This document shows, piece by piece, positions 47,411 to 58,002 of a stretch of 64,000 nucleotides of DNA. This stretch comes from Rapana venosa. Its lineage: Eukaryota > Mollusca > Gastropoda > Neogastropoda > Muricidae. The notes beneath the pieces are model-generated. The model was not told where the DNA came from. It saw only the letters and a program-made list of their open reading frames with translations, and did no database searches. The translations under genes and the position numbers were made by a program. The stretch is taken from positions 8,078,006 to 8,142,005 of the forward strand of contig CM054153.1 in assembly GCA_028751875.1 (NCBI GenBank), written 5' to 3'. The first letter of the stretch is position 1. The number at the start of each line of letters is the position of its first letter.

Positions 47411-47893
47411 CTCTCATACGCCCTGTCTTTCCGGAAAGCTTTCAACTCGACTAACCTATTTCTGGGGACGAACTTATCCCTTCTGCTGAAGAAGTTGGTC
47501 ACCACAGGACAGAAATAAGATTGGTATGGCGTGATGGGCTGAAAGCCTGGCCTAGCCCAGCCAGTCCTGGTACAGAAGGGTCTTGGGACAAAATGCTGCT
47601 GCTGCGTGTACATGTCCACTGAGGGGTACATCAGCGCTTTGAGCTCGGCTGCTTTGCAGGCAGATTCCTATCAATTTGGTCTCTCCCTTGCGCTGTGTGT
47701 ATTTGCATGTCTGCCAGATAAAACTAGTACAGAAAGGTGAACACTGGATACATTTCTTTACACGAAGGTTTGTCTTTGTTGTTTCGTGTCCTGGCCTCTT
47801 CTGTTGTTGGTGCCAGTGATATCATGTTCCTGTCCTCTGGAACTCTCTCCCATCCTTTCTGAGAAATATTCAAACTCTACATGTTTTGCAAAC

Positions 47894-48441
47894 CAAGATT
47901 CTCAAGATCAACGCAGCGAGTGAGGACCCAGTCGTACTAAATGGGAAGGAGCTGGAAGAAGTGGAGACATTCACATACTTGGTTAACATCATTAACATGC
48001 AGGGCGGCACAGACGCAGACGTCAGAGCAAGAACTGGCAAGGCGAGGGCAGCGTATTTGCAGCTGAAGAACATCTGGAGCTCCAAGGTGGTGTCGACCCG
48101 CACAAAGATCAGGCTGTTCAACTCCAACGTCAAGTCAGCCCTACTGTATGGAGCGAAGACATGGAGGACAACAAAGACCACCATCAAGAAAGTGCAGACC
48201 TTCATCAATAGCTGCCTGAGACGAATCCTCCAGATCCACTGGCCCGACACTATCATGGAACCCCCAGGGAAAACGAAAAAGAGGAAGGCCAAGAAACACC
48301 TGGCGACGTGACCTTGAGGCAGAAACCAGGAAGATGGGATATACCTGGAGACAGCTGGAGAGAATAGCCCAGGACAGAGGACTCTGGCGGACTGTTGTCG
48401 GCGGCCTATGCTCCAGGGGGAGCGATGGGCCCAAGTAAGTA
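47894..48441 (+). mobile_element. LINE C-terminal fragment with internal deletion
   Basis: Target duplication ACATGTTTTGCAAAC (47879-47893) and ACATATTTTGCGAAC (48442-48456). It encodes VETFTYLVNIINMQGGTDAD, NSNVKSALLYGAKTWRTTK and RRILQIHWPDTI, then jumps at about 48252 to the GKTKKRK segment. About 45 residues present in the 37857-38510 relative (from SNKQLWVRT to TRQALDW) are missing. The end reads CCAAGTAAGTAA, the AAGT-type tail. Confidence 0.9.
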
Positions 48442-48534
48442 ACATATTTTGCGAACTAATTGAAAGACCTACTTGGCAGGGGAAGGTTAGGATTAAAATA
48501 TGTCATTCTTACAGTACAATGTTCTGGACTGTTC

Positions 48535-48535
<1 letters not shown>

Positions 48536-48586
<51 letters not shown>

Positions 48587-48590
48587 CGTG
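48536..48590 (+). repeat. (TG)n microsatellite
   Basis: About 23 TG dinucleotides, then TGCGTGCG variants. Confidence 0.92.
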
Positions 48591-48826
48591 TGAGCGTGCT
48601 GCACACGCGTGTGTGTTGCACACTTTGGGTAATTATTTCTGAGGTACTGTGCTATATTAAAGTGACATTAGTATCATAATCATTTTGTTGTTGTTGCACA
48701 TTTCCAATCAATTCATTAACCAACCAACCAGTTCAACTGACCAAGGTAAATGATCTCTACCCTGCCTAGCCCCCCCTCCTTCTCTCTCTCTCTCTACCAT
48801 CCATCCCACACTGGCGATACTGAAGT

Positions 48827-48857
48827 GCCCTACCCTGCCCTGCCCTGCCCTGCCCTC
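48827..48857 (+). repeat. (CCCTG)n short tandem repeat
   Basis: Five to six CCCTG pentamers. Confidence 0.8.
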
Positions 48858-48969
48858 AGTGTTTCCGTGAAGCGTTCCTGCAGTTTTCACAGCACTTTGG
48901 GTCCCTGCCTGCCTCTGCTATACACTACAGGGGCTCTGGACTAGACAGTATAATATGACAGCTGCAAAC

Positions 48970-49085
48970 TCTGTGTGTATGCGTGTGTGTGCGTGTGTGT
49001 GCGTGCGTGTGTGTGTGCGTGTGCGTGTGCCTGAGAGAGAGAGAGAGAGTAGTGAGTGAATATGTGTGTGTGCGTGTGTGTGTGC

Positions 49086-49121
<36 letters not shown>

Positions 49122-49139
49122 TGAGTGAATGTGTGTGTG

Positions 49140-49197
<58 letters not shown>

Positions 49198-49228
49198 AGT
49201 AGTGAGTGAATGTGTGTGTGTTCCTGAG

Positions 49229-49301
<73 letters not shown>

Positions 49302-49367
49302 TGAGTTAATGTGTGTGTGTGCCTGAGAGAGAGAGAGAGAGAGTAGTGAGTAAATGTGTGTGTGTTC

Positions 49368-49417
<50 letters not shown>

Positions 49418-49438
49418 TGAGTCAATGTGTGTGTGTGC

Positions 49439-49480
<42 letters not shown>

Positions 49481-49501
49481 TGAGTCAATGTGTGTGTGTG
49501 C

Positions 49502-49543
<42 letters not shown>

Positions 49544-49567
49544 TAGTGAGTAAATGTGTGTGTGTTC

Positions 49568-49625
<58 letters not shown>

Positions 49626-49645
49626 TAGTGAGTTAATGTGTGTGC

Positions 49646-49729
<84 letters not shown>

Positions 49730-49769
49730 CGAGCGAGAGAGAGTAGTGAGTAAATGTGTGTGTGTGTTC

Positions 49770-49820
<51 letters not shown>
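48970..49820 (+). repeat. Compound GA/GT minisatellite
   Basis: About twelve units of variable length, each AGTAGTGAGTGAATGTGTG, then TGTGCCTGAG, then a (GA)n run whose length differs per unit. One unit has (GATA)n at 49228-49257. It is a minisatellite whose units each carry an expanding dinucleotide. The minus-strand Ser/Leu-rich open frame is a by-product. Confidence 0.92.
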
Positions 49821-49822
<2 letters not shown>

Positions 49823-50169
49823 CTCCACCACTAAATGACTACGCCCTCTTTTCATTGTCACCCCACCCGGGTCAGAGAAAAGGGAACCGAACACGAGAAA
49901 CAAAGTCACCAAAGATTAAGAACAACAACAACAGTAACAACCACAACAATTCAATCCAATCTGTTTACAGCCTGTCGACTATGGAGGCCATGATTATGAG
50001 GGCTCTCAGCTCAGCTCGTCAATGGTCAAAGCTCAGCCTAAAACTGTGCAGCTATACACAGATAGATTAAAACCACATCAAAACCAACTCTTCTGTCATT
50101 CCCTAACCCAAACCATACTGTAATGCGTCAACCCAGGACATTCACTGCGTTGTGTACCTCGTAAACCAC

Positions 50170-50246
50170 ACACACACACTCGCACGCACACGCACAGACA
50201 CGCACGCACGCGCGCACTCGCACAGACACGCACGCACACACACATT
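50170..50246 (+). repeat. (CA)/(CG) alternating purine-pyrimidine tract
   Basis: CACACACACTCGCACGCACA-type alternation, Z-DNA-prone. Confidence 0.8.
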
Positions 50247-50298
50247 GGGATAAAAACTTATGTCCGAGTCTTCAAAAACAACCACATTTCTTGTAAAG

Positions 50299-50327
50299 AA
50301 CTACTACTACTACCACCACCACCGCCG

Positions 50328-50376
<49 letters not shown>

Positions 50377-50547
50377 CACCACCACCAGAATGACACCACC
50401 TCCATCCACCACCACCACCACCGCCGCTACTACTACTACTACTACTACTATTACTACTACCACCACCACCACCACCAGAATGACACCACCTCCACCACCA
50501 CCATCACCGCCGCTACTACTACTACTACTACTACTACTGCTGCTGCT
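50299..50547 (+). repeat. Triplet-repeat higher-order array (TAC)n(CAC)n
   Basis: Three consecutive units, each (TAC)n followed by (CAC)n. The first two then carry CAGAATGACACCACCTCCA. The triplet tracts vary in length; the 90-bp scale unit repeats. Confidence 0.9.
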
Positions 50548-50726
50548 GCTATCGAGAGACAGCAAAAGCAGGCCATCCACCCACCCTAATAATTTGCCTG
50601 CAACAAGTGTGGTTGAAACTGCCATGCACCGATTGGTTTGGTAAGCCACTCCAACATTACTGCAAGGCAAACAGGACTCAAGTGGCTTAAGAACGCATAA
50701 CTTTGTCTCCCGAGACAGAAGGCACC

Positions 50727-50745
50727 TACTACTATTACTACTGCG

Positions 50746-50787
<42 letters not shown>

Positions 50788-50788
50788 G

Positions 50789-50869
<81 letters not shown>

Positions 50870-50875
50870 TTACTC
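50727..50875 (+). repeat. (CTG)n(CTA)n trinucleotide tract
   Basis: About 13 CTG/TGC triplets followed by about 35 CTA/TAC triplets. A diverged (TAC)-rich counterpart lies at 54957-55030 in the second unit of the 50.7-57.7 kb duplication. Confidence 0.9.
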
Positions 50876-50929
50876 CTAACTATTCAATTAAACCAAATGC
50901 TCACGATATATATACATAATTTATTTTTA

Positions 50930-51160
50930 TTTCTATTTATTTATACCACTTTTAGTCACGAGATTTCTCTGCGTGAAATTCGGGCTCCTCTCCCCGGGGA
51001 GAGCGCGTCGCCACAAGAGCAGCGCCACCCATTTATTTTGGGTCTGCATCTGTATTTGTTTCCCTATCAGAGTGGCTTTTTTCTAAGAATTTTGCCAGGG
51101 ACAACTCCCTTGTTGCCGTGGGTTCTTTTACGTGCGCCGACTAATTTTGTGCAACACACG

Positions 51161-51191
<31 letters not shown>

Positions 51192-51330
51192 TAGCGCCCA
51201 GACCACCACTCATGGTCTAATGGATGGGGGAAAAGTTTCGGGCCCAAACGGGATTTGAACCACCGCACACTTCCGACCCGGACTTTTCGCTTTCTAGACA
51301 GGCACGTTACCTCTAGACCACCGATCCACT
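50930..51330 (-). mobile_element. tRNA-derived SINE, family S1 (V-SINE/RUDI-like), best copy
   Basis: The minus strand begins GGATCGGTGGTCTAGAGGTA (box A-like), with GGTGGTTCAAATCCCG as box B. Then come CCCGTGTGTTGCACAAAATT, TCTCCCCGGGGAGAG and GAATTTCACGCAGAGAAATC. Resemblance to the mollusc V-SINE/RUDI type is from memory. Other, poorer copies are at 1715-2015, 7100-7255 and 32775-33110. It is absent from unit 2 of the duplication. Confidence 0.82.
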
Positions 51331-51564
51331 ACATAAGAACATAAGAATTACTCTGCACTCAAACTTATCTTCCTTTGCATCAAAACAACAATGCAACATC
51401 TCCCAAACTGTCTCAGACAATTTCAAACACGCCAAAGAGAAATCCAAGCATCAGGCCTCCACTGAGACAAACACTGGGGGGAAATGGCTGCACCTAGGAA
51501 TGTTTTGGTTTGATCATTAGTCAGGTTCAAGCCAGGCCTACTTCATCTCACACCTACCACACAC

Positions 51565-51725
51565 TTTACTTCTGCCTCGACTTCTGCTTCTACTTGTGCT
51601 TCCACTTGTGCTTCTACTTCTGCTTCCACCTCTACTTCTGCTTCCACTTGTGCTTCTACTTCTGCTTCCACCTCTACTTCTGCTTCCACTTCTGCTTCTA
51701 CTTGTGCTTCCACTTCTGCTTCTCA
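51565..51725 (+). repeat. (CTTCTACTTCTGCTTCCAC)-type minisatellite
   Basis: Imperfect six-base units CTTCYA/CTTSTG/CTTCCA arranged in a higher-order repeat of about 54 bp. Absent at the matching site of unit 2 (55285-55310). Confidence 0.9.
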
Positions 51726-51896
51726 CAGCCCTTCCCTTCCATCTCCTCTCCTAACAAAAATGGCTGCGTCCAGGGGAGATAAGAGGTGTGAATGCACACA
51801 GGACGAGGCTGGTTATCGATCTTAGTGTGCTGGAGGCTGTGGGGGAGGGGAGCCCCTGTTGGACACAGCGTGGTGGTCATGTGGAGGGATGATACA

Positions 51897-52364
51897 GGCT
51901 ACACACCGGTATTAATTTGGGGGTCAAGTAGTATCTTCTATAGAGTGCGAGTGGAAAAAACTGTTGGTGATTTTCACAGATTTTTTAAAGCATGAAATGA
52001 TGCACTGTGCACTTGGTTTTTGGATTGAGGACATAGAGCAATACCAGGTAGTCACGAGAAAGTTGGAAATAACCATCAAATGAGGTTTGCCTGTATTCCT
52101 ACAGCGTTGACCCCGCGCATGCATATTGCGGTAAGGAAGCTAGCAGACGACAAAGGACTGAGGGGGTACAGTGTTTGCTGAAAAATAAAAAAATTTCAAA
52201 CCTACCAAATTTGTTCAAAATCACATGAGTTTTGAGTCAGAGGCTAGTCTTTCACAAAAAGTGGTTTTTATTTCTGTGGATGCCTTAGTGCGTGCGGTAT
52301 GAATATAAGAGTTACATAGAAAAACAGAAGGAAAAGAGTGATTTTTTAATACCGGTGTGTAGCC
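51897..52364. mobile_element. 468-bp MITE with 19-bp perfect terminal inverted repeats
   Basis: Both ends read GGCTACACACCGGTATTAA (51897-51915, and inverted at 52346-52364). The flanks are GATACA and AAAACA. The matching site in unit 2 reads GGATGAAACATCCCC, the empty site. No open frame of note. The superfamily is not assigned; a 5-8 bp target duplication is consistent with the flanks but imperfect. Confidence 0.9.
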
Positions 52365-52449
52365 AAAACATCCCCGCCCTGAGGTATGGCCACACTGGGA
52401 TTTACACAGCACTCTTCTCTTGACAAGCGCCTGCAGGTGATGGTTGTTA

Positions 52450-52497
52450 TCGCGCGCGCGCGACCGTGCGTGTGTGTGCGTGTGTGTGTGTGTGCCT
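52450..52497 (+). repeat. (CG)n/(GT)n tract
   Basis: CGCGCGCGCGCGA followed by (GT)n, strongly alternating and Z-DNA-prone. Confidence 0.8.
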
Positions 52498-52669
52498 CTA
52501 AGATCTATCCACCACTTTCTATCCAAAGAAATACATCAGCAGAACTAGTGAGGACGAACAATTTCCAATGTGTTCCCTGTCGTACAGTGACAATGCTTAT
52601 TATACGATTCAGAACTAAGTGCACACAGACCTAGAACAGGGCTGTACTCTTTTAAAGTTGATTTTGCAC

Positions 52670-52688
52670 ACGCCCACACACACACACA

Positions 52689-52732
<44 letters not shown>

Positions 52733-52738
52733 CACATT
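52670..52738 (+). repeat. (CA)n(CGCA)n microsatellite
   Basis: ACACACAC, then about eight GCAC tetramers, then (CA)n. Confidence 0.9.
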
Positions 52739-52792
52739 GTCACAACCCAGAAGTGTTTATTTTTCATGGTAATTGCCACGTTACGTATTTTA

Positions 52793-53087
52793 GGTAAAAA
52801 AAAGGTAAAGGAGTCCCATAACCTATAAGGTCGTAGGGGAGCGAGGTGTCAGAGACCTCACTTCTCTAGGGCCAGCATATTGAGGGCGGCGCCCATCTCC
52901 TCTCCCTCGCTGCTTTACCTTCCCTGACCCTAAAGAGGGCAGGTACCCATTTACAGCTGGGTGAACTGGGGGAACAGTACTGAAGCCAAGGCGCGCAAAC
53001 GGTCACCCATCCAACTGGTAACCACGCTCGACGCTGCTTAACTTGGCTGGGGGAAAGCGAGTGCTCCGACCACTGAGCTATCTGAGC
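52793..53087 (-). mobile_element. Chimeric tRNA/5S-rRNA SINE, family S4, in duplication unit 1
   Basis: An 11-bp perfect target duplication, TACGTATTTTA, lies at 52782-52792 and 53088-53098. The minus strand gives AGATAGCTCAGTGGTCGGAG, then AAGTTAAGCAGCGTCGAGCG, TTGGATGGGTGACCG and the same body and T-rich 3' end as 45207-45508. Unit 2 has the empty site (AAATATTTTACTGATTCAAA near 55909). Confidence 0.94.
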
Positions 53088-53570
53088 TACGTATTTTACA
53101 GATTCAAATACTTGGCAGTCTGTGGCAGTGATACGACTTTTTCGTTTTAGAACAGGCCTGTAATGACCAGTAAAAGCATTCAGCCATAAAAAATGTAATT
53201 ATCGCCTCCAGTCTTTTCCTGCATGACATACATGCTCACCACCATAAAGTTATGCCCCACAGAGCTTGTTTTGCCATAAAAAAAATGACTTGATGTTGCA
53301 GGCTGTTTTCTGGAGCCAATGATCGCTCTGGCACCAAAACTCCGTTTTTATTATCTCAATCACTAAAGGTTTAAATGATGATGGTATCTTGCAGAATAAA
53401 AGACTCGAATTCCAGACTCGGTTCTAGGCATGGGTGTTCAGTTTCTTCTGTGGTGCATTATTTTTGTGTGAACACGTTTCCCTTCCTTTATGTGTCTGAA
53501 AAGTTGACATTCTCACAAAACAATCCATCAGCTTTTATTTTGTCTCCCCTCCCTCTCTCTTCCCTCCCCA

Positions 53571-53597
53571 TGTGTGTGTGTGTGTGTGTGTGTGAGA

Positions 53598-53635
<38 letters not shown>

Positions 53636-53698
53636 GAGTGAGAGTGAGAGAGAGAGAGAGGAGAGAGAGATGAGAGAGAGAGAGAGAGAGGAGAGAGG
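53571..53698 (+). repeat. (GT)n(GA)n compound microsatellite
   Basis: About 12 GT units followed by GA runs interrupted by TGAGAG. Confidence 0.9.
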
Positions 53699-54061
53699 AA
53701 TGCATGCACTTGTGTGGGCATGTGTGTGTGGGTGCACACGTGTTTGTGTGTGTTGCTGTCTCCTCTTTCTACATGAATCTTGCTCATACTGCTTTGGTCA
53801 CTGTTACCTGGAAATGACCCCCCCCCCCCCCCACCCTTCTTCCCAACTCCCCTTCATTCCATCTTTCAGCCAGACTACTCAGTACTAGTGGTCATCTCCA
53901 CCTGTCCACTTCCACACAAGTATGCAGCCAGTGCTGTCTCTGTCTGTCCCCATTTCTCTGCGTCTGTCTGTCTTCCAGTCTCTAGTCCGTCTGTCTCTCT
54001 GTCCTCTGGGTGAGTGATGGCGCCTGCTCTGACCAGTACAGAAGTGGTCTGTGCAATCAAT

Positions 54062-54088
54062 GGCTTTCCTTCCTTCCTTCCTTCCTGT
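54062..54088 (+). repeat. (TTCC)n microsatellite
   Basis: Six to seven TTCC units; the counterpart in unit 2 (57506-57590) is expanded. Confidence 0.85.
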
Positions 54089-54244
54089 CAGCCACACACC
54101 ACCCAGCCATCAGGCAACCAATTGCATCTCCGCCAGGGAAAGTGTTTCCGGAAAAGGGGCACCACTCACCCTGCCCTTTACTAAAGTATGTTGGTCAGCT
54201 GCAGGGCCAATTTGGTTAACTGCTTGGAAGAGTGCACACATACA

Positions 54245-54325
54245 CCTATAGATAAATAGATAGATGGTTTGACGGATACATAGATAGATACATAGATCTA
54301 GACAGACAGATAGATAGATGGATAG
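54245..54325 (+). repeat. (GATA)-rich tract
   Basis: Imperfect GATA/GACA tetramers after the end of duplication unit 1. Confidence 0.75.
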
Positions 54326-54739
54326 ATATTCATAGTAAAAAAATTACTTGAGAGAGATGCCATTTTTTTTATATAGAAAAGAACATAATTATTTCTTCTT
54401 TTCATCCTACCCTGGACTGTAAAACAAGAACAAGAGACAGTAACACAAGTGAAGAAGCCCAGTCTGTAGCAAGAATAGTAAGTGAATCAAGACGAGGATT
54501 TTGCTGATACGTTCACTCACATCATCCATCTTGCCTACATGTCCCCATGCCAATACAAAGCGACATCGTAGATGGGGAGTTCATTCTCTAAGTTTCATGA
54601 ACAATGCTGCCCATCTTTCCCTGTTCTGCTACTTAAAAATGAAAACATGAAACAACCACAACCACTAGAGAACAAAGCGAATTGAATCTGACAGGGCCAA
54701 CCATTTTTATAGGTTGCAAATTTTATGCTGATGTGTTTA

Positions 54740-54948
54740 AGACATTGACACCTTTGTCATAACTCTGCTACGAAGGACAGGTAGGTTTTTAAAGTTTGCA
54801 GGTGCAAATTCTATGCATGTCTTTGTACAAATATTGGTTCATAGTCTTTAGGGGGAGACTATGGAGGGAATAGGGCATCAACCAATGTTAACTCCAGGAA
54901 AACTGAACATATCAAACCCTGGCCCTGTGATCATCTTAGGTCATGAGC
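54740..54948 (-). mobile_element. Very old SINE remnant, family S2
   Basis: Weak but ordered similarity to the S2 body (GGACAGGTAGGTTTTTAAAG, GCATGTCTTTGTACAAATAT, TTCATAGTCTTTAGGG, TTAACTCCAGGAAAA). Treat as tentative. Confidence 0.4.
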
Positions 54949-55589
54949 CCTTAAACCCTACTACGACTACGACTACTACTACTATATCTAGTACTTCTAC
55001 TACTATTCCTACTACTATTACCTCTACTGCTAACTGATTAATTGATCAAATTGATTTGATTCTTATAATAGGTTTATATCGAAATTCAGTCTTCACCCCG
55101 ATTTTGTTTCCTTTGCACCGACACAATTAATTCTCTTCTTTCCAAATATCTCTGATAATTTCAAAACAAATCTAGAAAAAAAATCAAAGCATGATGCCTT
55201 GACTGAGATTGACACTGGGGATAGCTGCATCTAGGAATGTTTGGCTGGATGGTCAGATGGGTTCAAGCCAGGCCTCCTCCACCTCACACCCCCCACTTCT
55301 TCTCCTCACAGCTCTTTCCCTCTCCAAACAAAAATGGCTGCGTCCAGGGGAGATAAGAGGTGTGAATGCACACAGGACGAGGCTGGTTATCGATCTTGGT
55401 GTGCTGGAGGCTGTGGGGGAGGGGAGCCCCTGTTGGACACAGCGTGGTGGTCATGTGGAGGGATGAAACATCCCCGCCCTGAGGTAGGGCCACACTGGGA
55501 TTTACACAGCACTCTTCTCCTGACAAGCGCCTGCAGGTGATGGTTGTATTTGTAGTGGTTTAGTGGTGGTGGTGGTGTGGGGTGTGTGC

Positions 55590-55594
55590 GTGTG

Positions 55595-55651
<57 letters not shown>

Positions 55652-55712
55652 ACCTACGTGCGTACGTGGGTGTGTGCGTACCTACGTGCGTACGTGCGCG
55701 TGTATGTGTGTA
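55590..55712 (+). repeat. (GT)n with GTAC/CGTACGT variants
   Basis: About 28 GT units, then two copies of GCGTACCTACGTGCGTACGT. Confidence 0.9.
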
Positions 55713-56477
55713 CAAAATAGAGTAATGTATAGACTTCTTCACTGCTTTCCTCCAGACAAATGCATCAGGAGCACTGGTCAATGTGGGCAAAGAATCTTCC
55801 AATTAGTCGTCCTTCGCTTTAACCATCAACCATGCTCTTTGAATGCGATTACAAAGATATTGCTGCAGATCCAGAAACGTTCTTACGGAAAAGTTTTCAC
55901 ATTTAAAAAAATATTTTACTGATTCAAATTAAGGGCATCATAGGGTAGTGAGATCAAGATTCAGTTGCACGAATAGACAACTGGCCTGACCGAGGACATT
56001 ATACCGCTGAAAACAATGTCAACCTTTCTAAAATTCAAATTTAAAAGCTTTATTATCTCAAAGACAGAGAATTTCTACTGTCTTTTTCTGTATATAAACG
56101 CATATTTTTCTGTATATAAATGAATATGCACACCAGTGCGAACTGTCGTTCCATAACATTCGTCTAAAAGGGAACCTCCTTCCCCCCACACCTGATGCTG
56201 TGGCCTGTTTCTGTTGACTAGCTGCATGCCACAGCAACCGAGCTGGCTGGGTTGATGATGACGATGACGATGACGACGATGACACAATGACAGAACGTGC
56301 AGATGCTGAGGGTTTCTTGCAGAACAACAGACTGCAGTTCCAGACACTCTTCTCACCACCAGTGTCTGGTTTCTCATTTAATGCAGTCCATTATTTCAGT
56401 GCGAGAACCACCTGCTCCCATCTACTTACACGTCTGTTAGTGAAGGGGTTTGAAAGCCTCGTGAAATCATTCATTGG

Positions 56478-56516
<39 letters not shown>

Positions 56517-56619
56517 TTCTCTGTGTCTGTCTTTGTGTAAACAAATGCAAGAAAGCTTTAACGCCACCAGCTTCCTGCTTTCTCATTGTGTGTGTGTATA
56601 GGTGTGTGTGTAGGTGTAG

Positions 56620-56655
<36 letters not shown>

Positions 56656-56660
56656 GTGCT
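56478..56660 (+). repeat. (TC)n and (GT)n tracts
   Basis: CT runs at 56479-56520 and GT runs at 56587-56648 ending in GCGCGCGCGCACGCG. Confidence 0.88.
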
Positions 56661-56924
56661 TGGTTGCGTACGCACGTGTACGTGCGCGTGCATGGTGCAC
56701 ATGTACCTCTGTCCTGCTCTTCCTTCTCTGCAAAACGAATCTTGATCACATTCCACATGGCACTGTCGCCCACAAAATTGCCCAGCCCCTTCACCCCACC
56801 CTCCCCATCATGCTTTCTTTCTTTCCAACTAGTTTTCCACTTCTGAGCACAAGTGGTCACCCCCACCTGTCCACGTTCATACACTACAGAGCTGGTGCTT
56901 TATCTGTCTCCCACACGCTACAGC

Positions 56925-57440
56925 TGTCTGTCTGTCTTCCAGTCTCTCTGTCAATCTGCTGTCTGTCTGTCTTCCAGTCTCTCTGTCAGTCTGCTGTCTG
57001 TCTGTCTTCCAGTCTCTCTGTCAGTCTGCTGTCTGTCTTCCAGTCTCTCTGTCCATCTGTTGTCTTCCAGTCTCTCTGTCAGTCTGCTGTCTGTCTGTCT
57101 TCCAGTCTCTCTGTCAATCTGCTGTCTGTCTGTCTTCCAGTCTCTCTGTCAGTCTGCTGTCTGTCTGTCTTCCAGTCTCTCTGTCAGTCTGCTGTCTGTC
57201 TTCCAGTCTCTCTGTCCATCTGTTGTCTTCCAGTCTCTCTGTCAGTCTGCTGTCTGTCTGTCTTCCAGTCTCTCTGTCAGTCTGCTGTCTGTCTTCCAGT
57301 CTCTCTGTCCATCTGCTGTCTGTCTCTCTGTCCATCTGCTGTCTGCCTTCCAGTCTCTCTGTCCATCTGCTGTCTGTCTCTCTGTCCTCTGTCCATCTGC
57401 TGTCTTCCAGTCTCTCTGTCCATCTGCTGTCTGTCCTCTC
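56925..57440 (+). repeat. 31/35-bp minisatellite with repeated TCTTCCAG
   Basis: About 15 units of TCTGCTGTCTGTCTGTCTTC then CAGTCTCTCTGTCAG, in 35-, 31- and 23-bp variants. The matching site in unit 1 (53955-54005) has a single diverged unit, so the array expanded after the duplication. Each unit contains a polypyrimidine tract plus CAG. Confidence 0.92.
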
Positions 57441-57504
57441 TCCAACAGGGTGAGTGATGGCGCCTGCCCTGACCAGTACACAAGTGGTCTGTGCAATCAA
57501 TGGC

Positions 57505-57590
57505 TTTCCTTCCTTCCTTCCTTCCTTCCTTCCTTCCTCCCTCCCTCCCTCCCTCCCTTCCTTCCTTCCTTCCTTCCTCCCTTCCTGTCA
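57505..57590 (+). repeat. (TTCC)n(CTCC)n microsatellite
   Basis: Tetramer tract expanded relative to unit 1 (54062-54088). Confidence 0.92.
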
Positions 57591-57744
57591 GCCACACACC
57601 ACCCAGCCATCAGGCAGCCAATTGCATCTCTGCCAGGGAAAGTGTTTCCGGAAAAGGGGCACCACTCACCCTGCCCTTTACTGAAGTATGCTGGTCAGCT
57701 GCAGGGCCAATTTGGTTAACTGCTTGGAAGAGTGCACACGTGCG

Positions 57745-57745
<1 letters not shown>

Positions 57746-57809
<64 letters not shown>

Positions 57810-57951
57810 GCATGTATGTATGTATGTGTATATGTATGTGTGTATGTATGTATATATGTATGTATGTATGTATGCACATAGATACACACGAATTCAGAGA
57901 GAAAGAGAGAGAGAGAGAGGGAGGGAGAGAGAGAGAGAGGAGAGAGAGAGA

Positions 57952-57999
<48 letters not shown>

Positions 58000-58002
58000 A
58001 CA
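57746..58002 (+). repeat. (TA)n(TATG)n(GA)n compound array
   Basis: About 25 TA units, then TATG tetramers to about 57872, then GA runs from 57895. It sits just beyond duplication unit 2. Confidence 0.92.

Larger units (their letters stand above)
50700..54250 (+). repeat. Tandem duplication unit 1 (~3.55 kb)
   Basis: Colinear matches with unit 2: triplet tract; CTAGGAATGTTT (51495/55230); AAAATGGCTGCGTCCAGGGG (51758/55329); ACATCCCCGCCCTGAGGTA (52367/55467); TTGCAGAA at 53392/56317; CCATCAGGCA(A/G)CCAATTGCA near 54107/57607; GGCCAATTTGGTTAACTGC (54206/57705). It contains insertions absent from unit 2: an S1 SINE, a MITE, an S4 SINE and a TTC-rich minisatellite. Confidence 0.85.
54950..57740 (+). 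repeat. Tandem duplication unit 2 (~2.8 kb)
   Basis: Same order as unit 1, diverged, lacking the three mobile insertions of unit 1 but carrying a 31/35-bp minisatellite expansion (56925-57440). Divergence in single-copy parts is substantial, so the duplication is old. Confidence 0.85.

Noticed and set aside
48941..49912. 323-residue Ser/Leu-rich minus-strand frame
   Set aside because: Translation of (CT)n/(CA)n repeats, not a gene.
50260..50670. Tyr/His/Thr homopolymer-rich proteins on both strands
   Set aside because: Triplet-repeat translation in every frame; no supporting context.
55334..55540. Cys-rich small protein starting MAASRGDKRCEC
   Set aside because: The paralogous copy at 51763 has a stop in the same frame and a MITE insertion, so there is no sign of coding constraint.
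56474..57457. 327-residue plus-strand Cys/Leu/Ser frame
   Set aside because: Reads the 31/35-bp minisatellite; the paralogous unit has no such frame.
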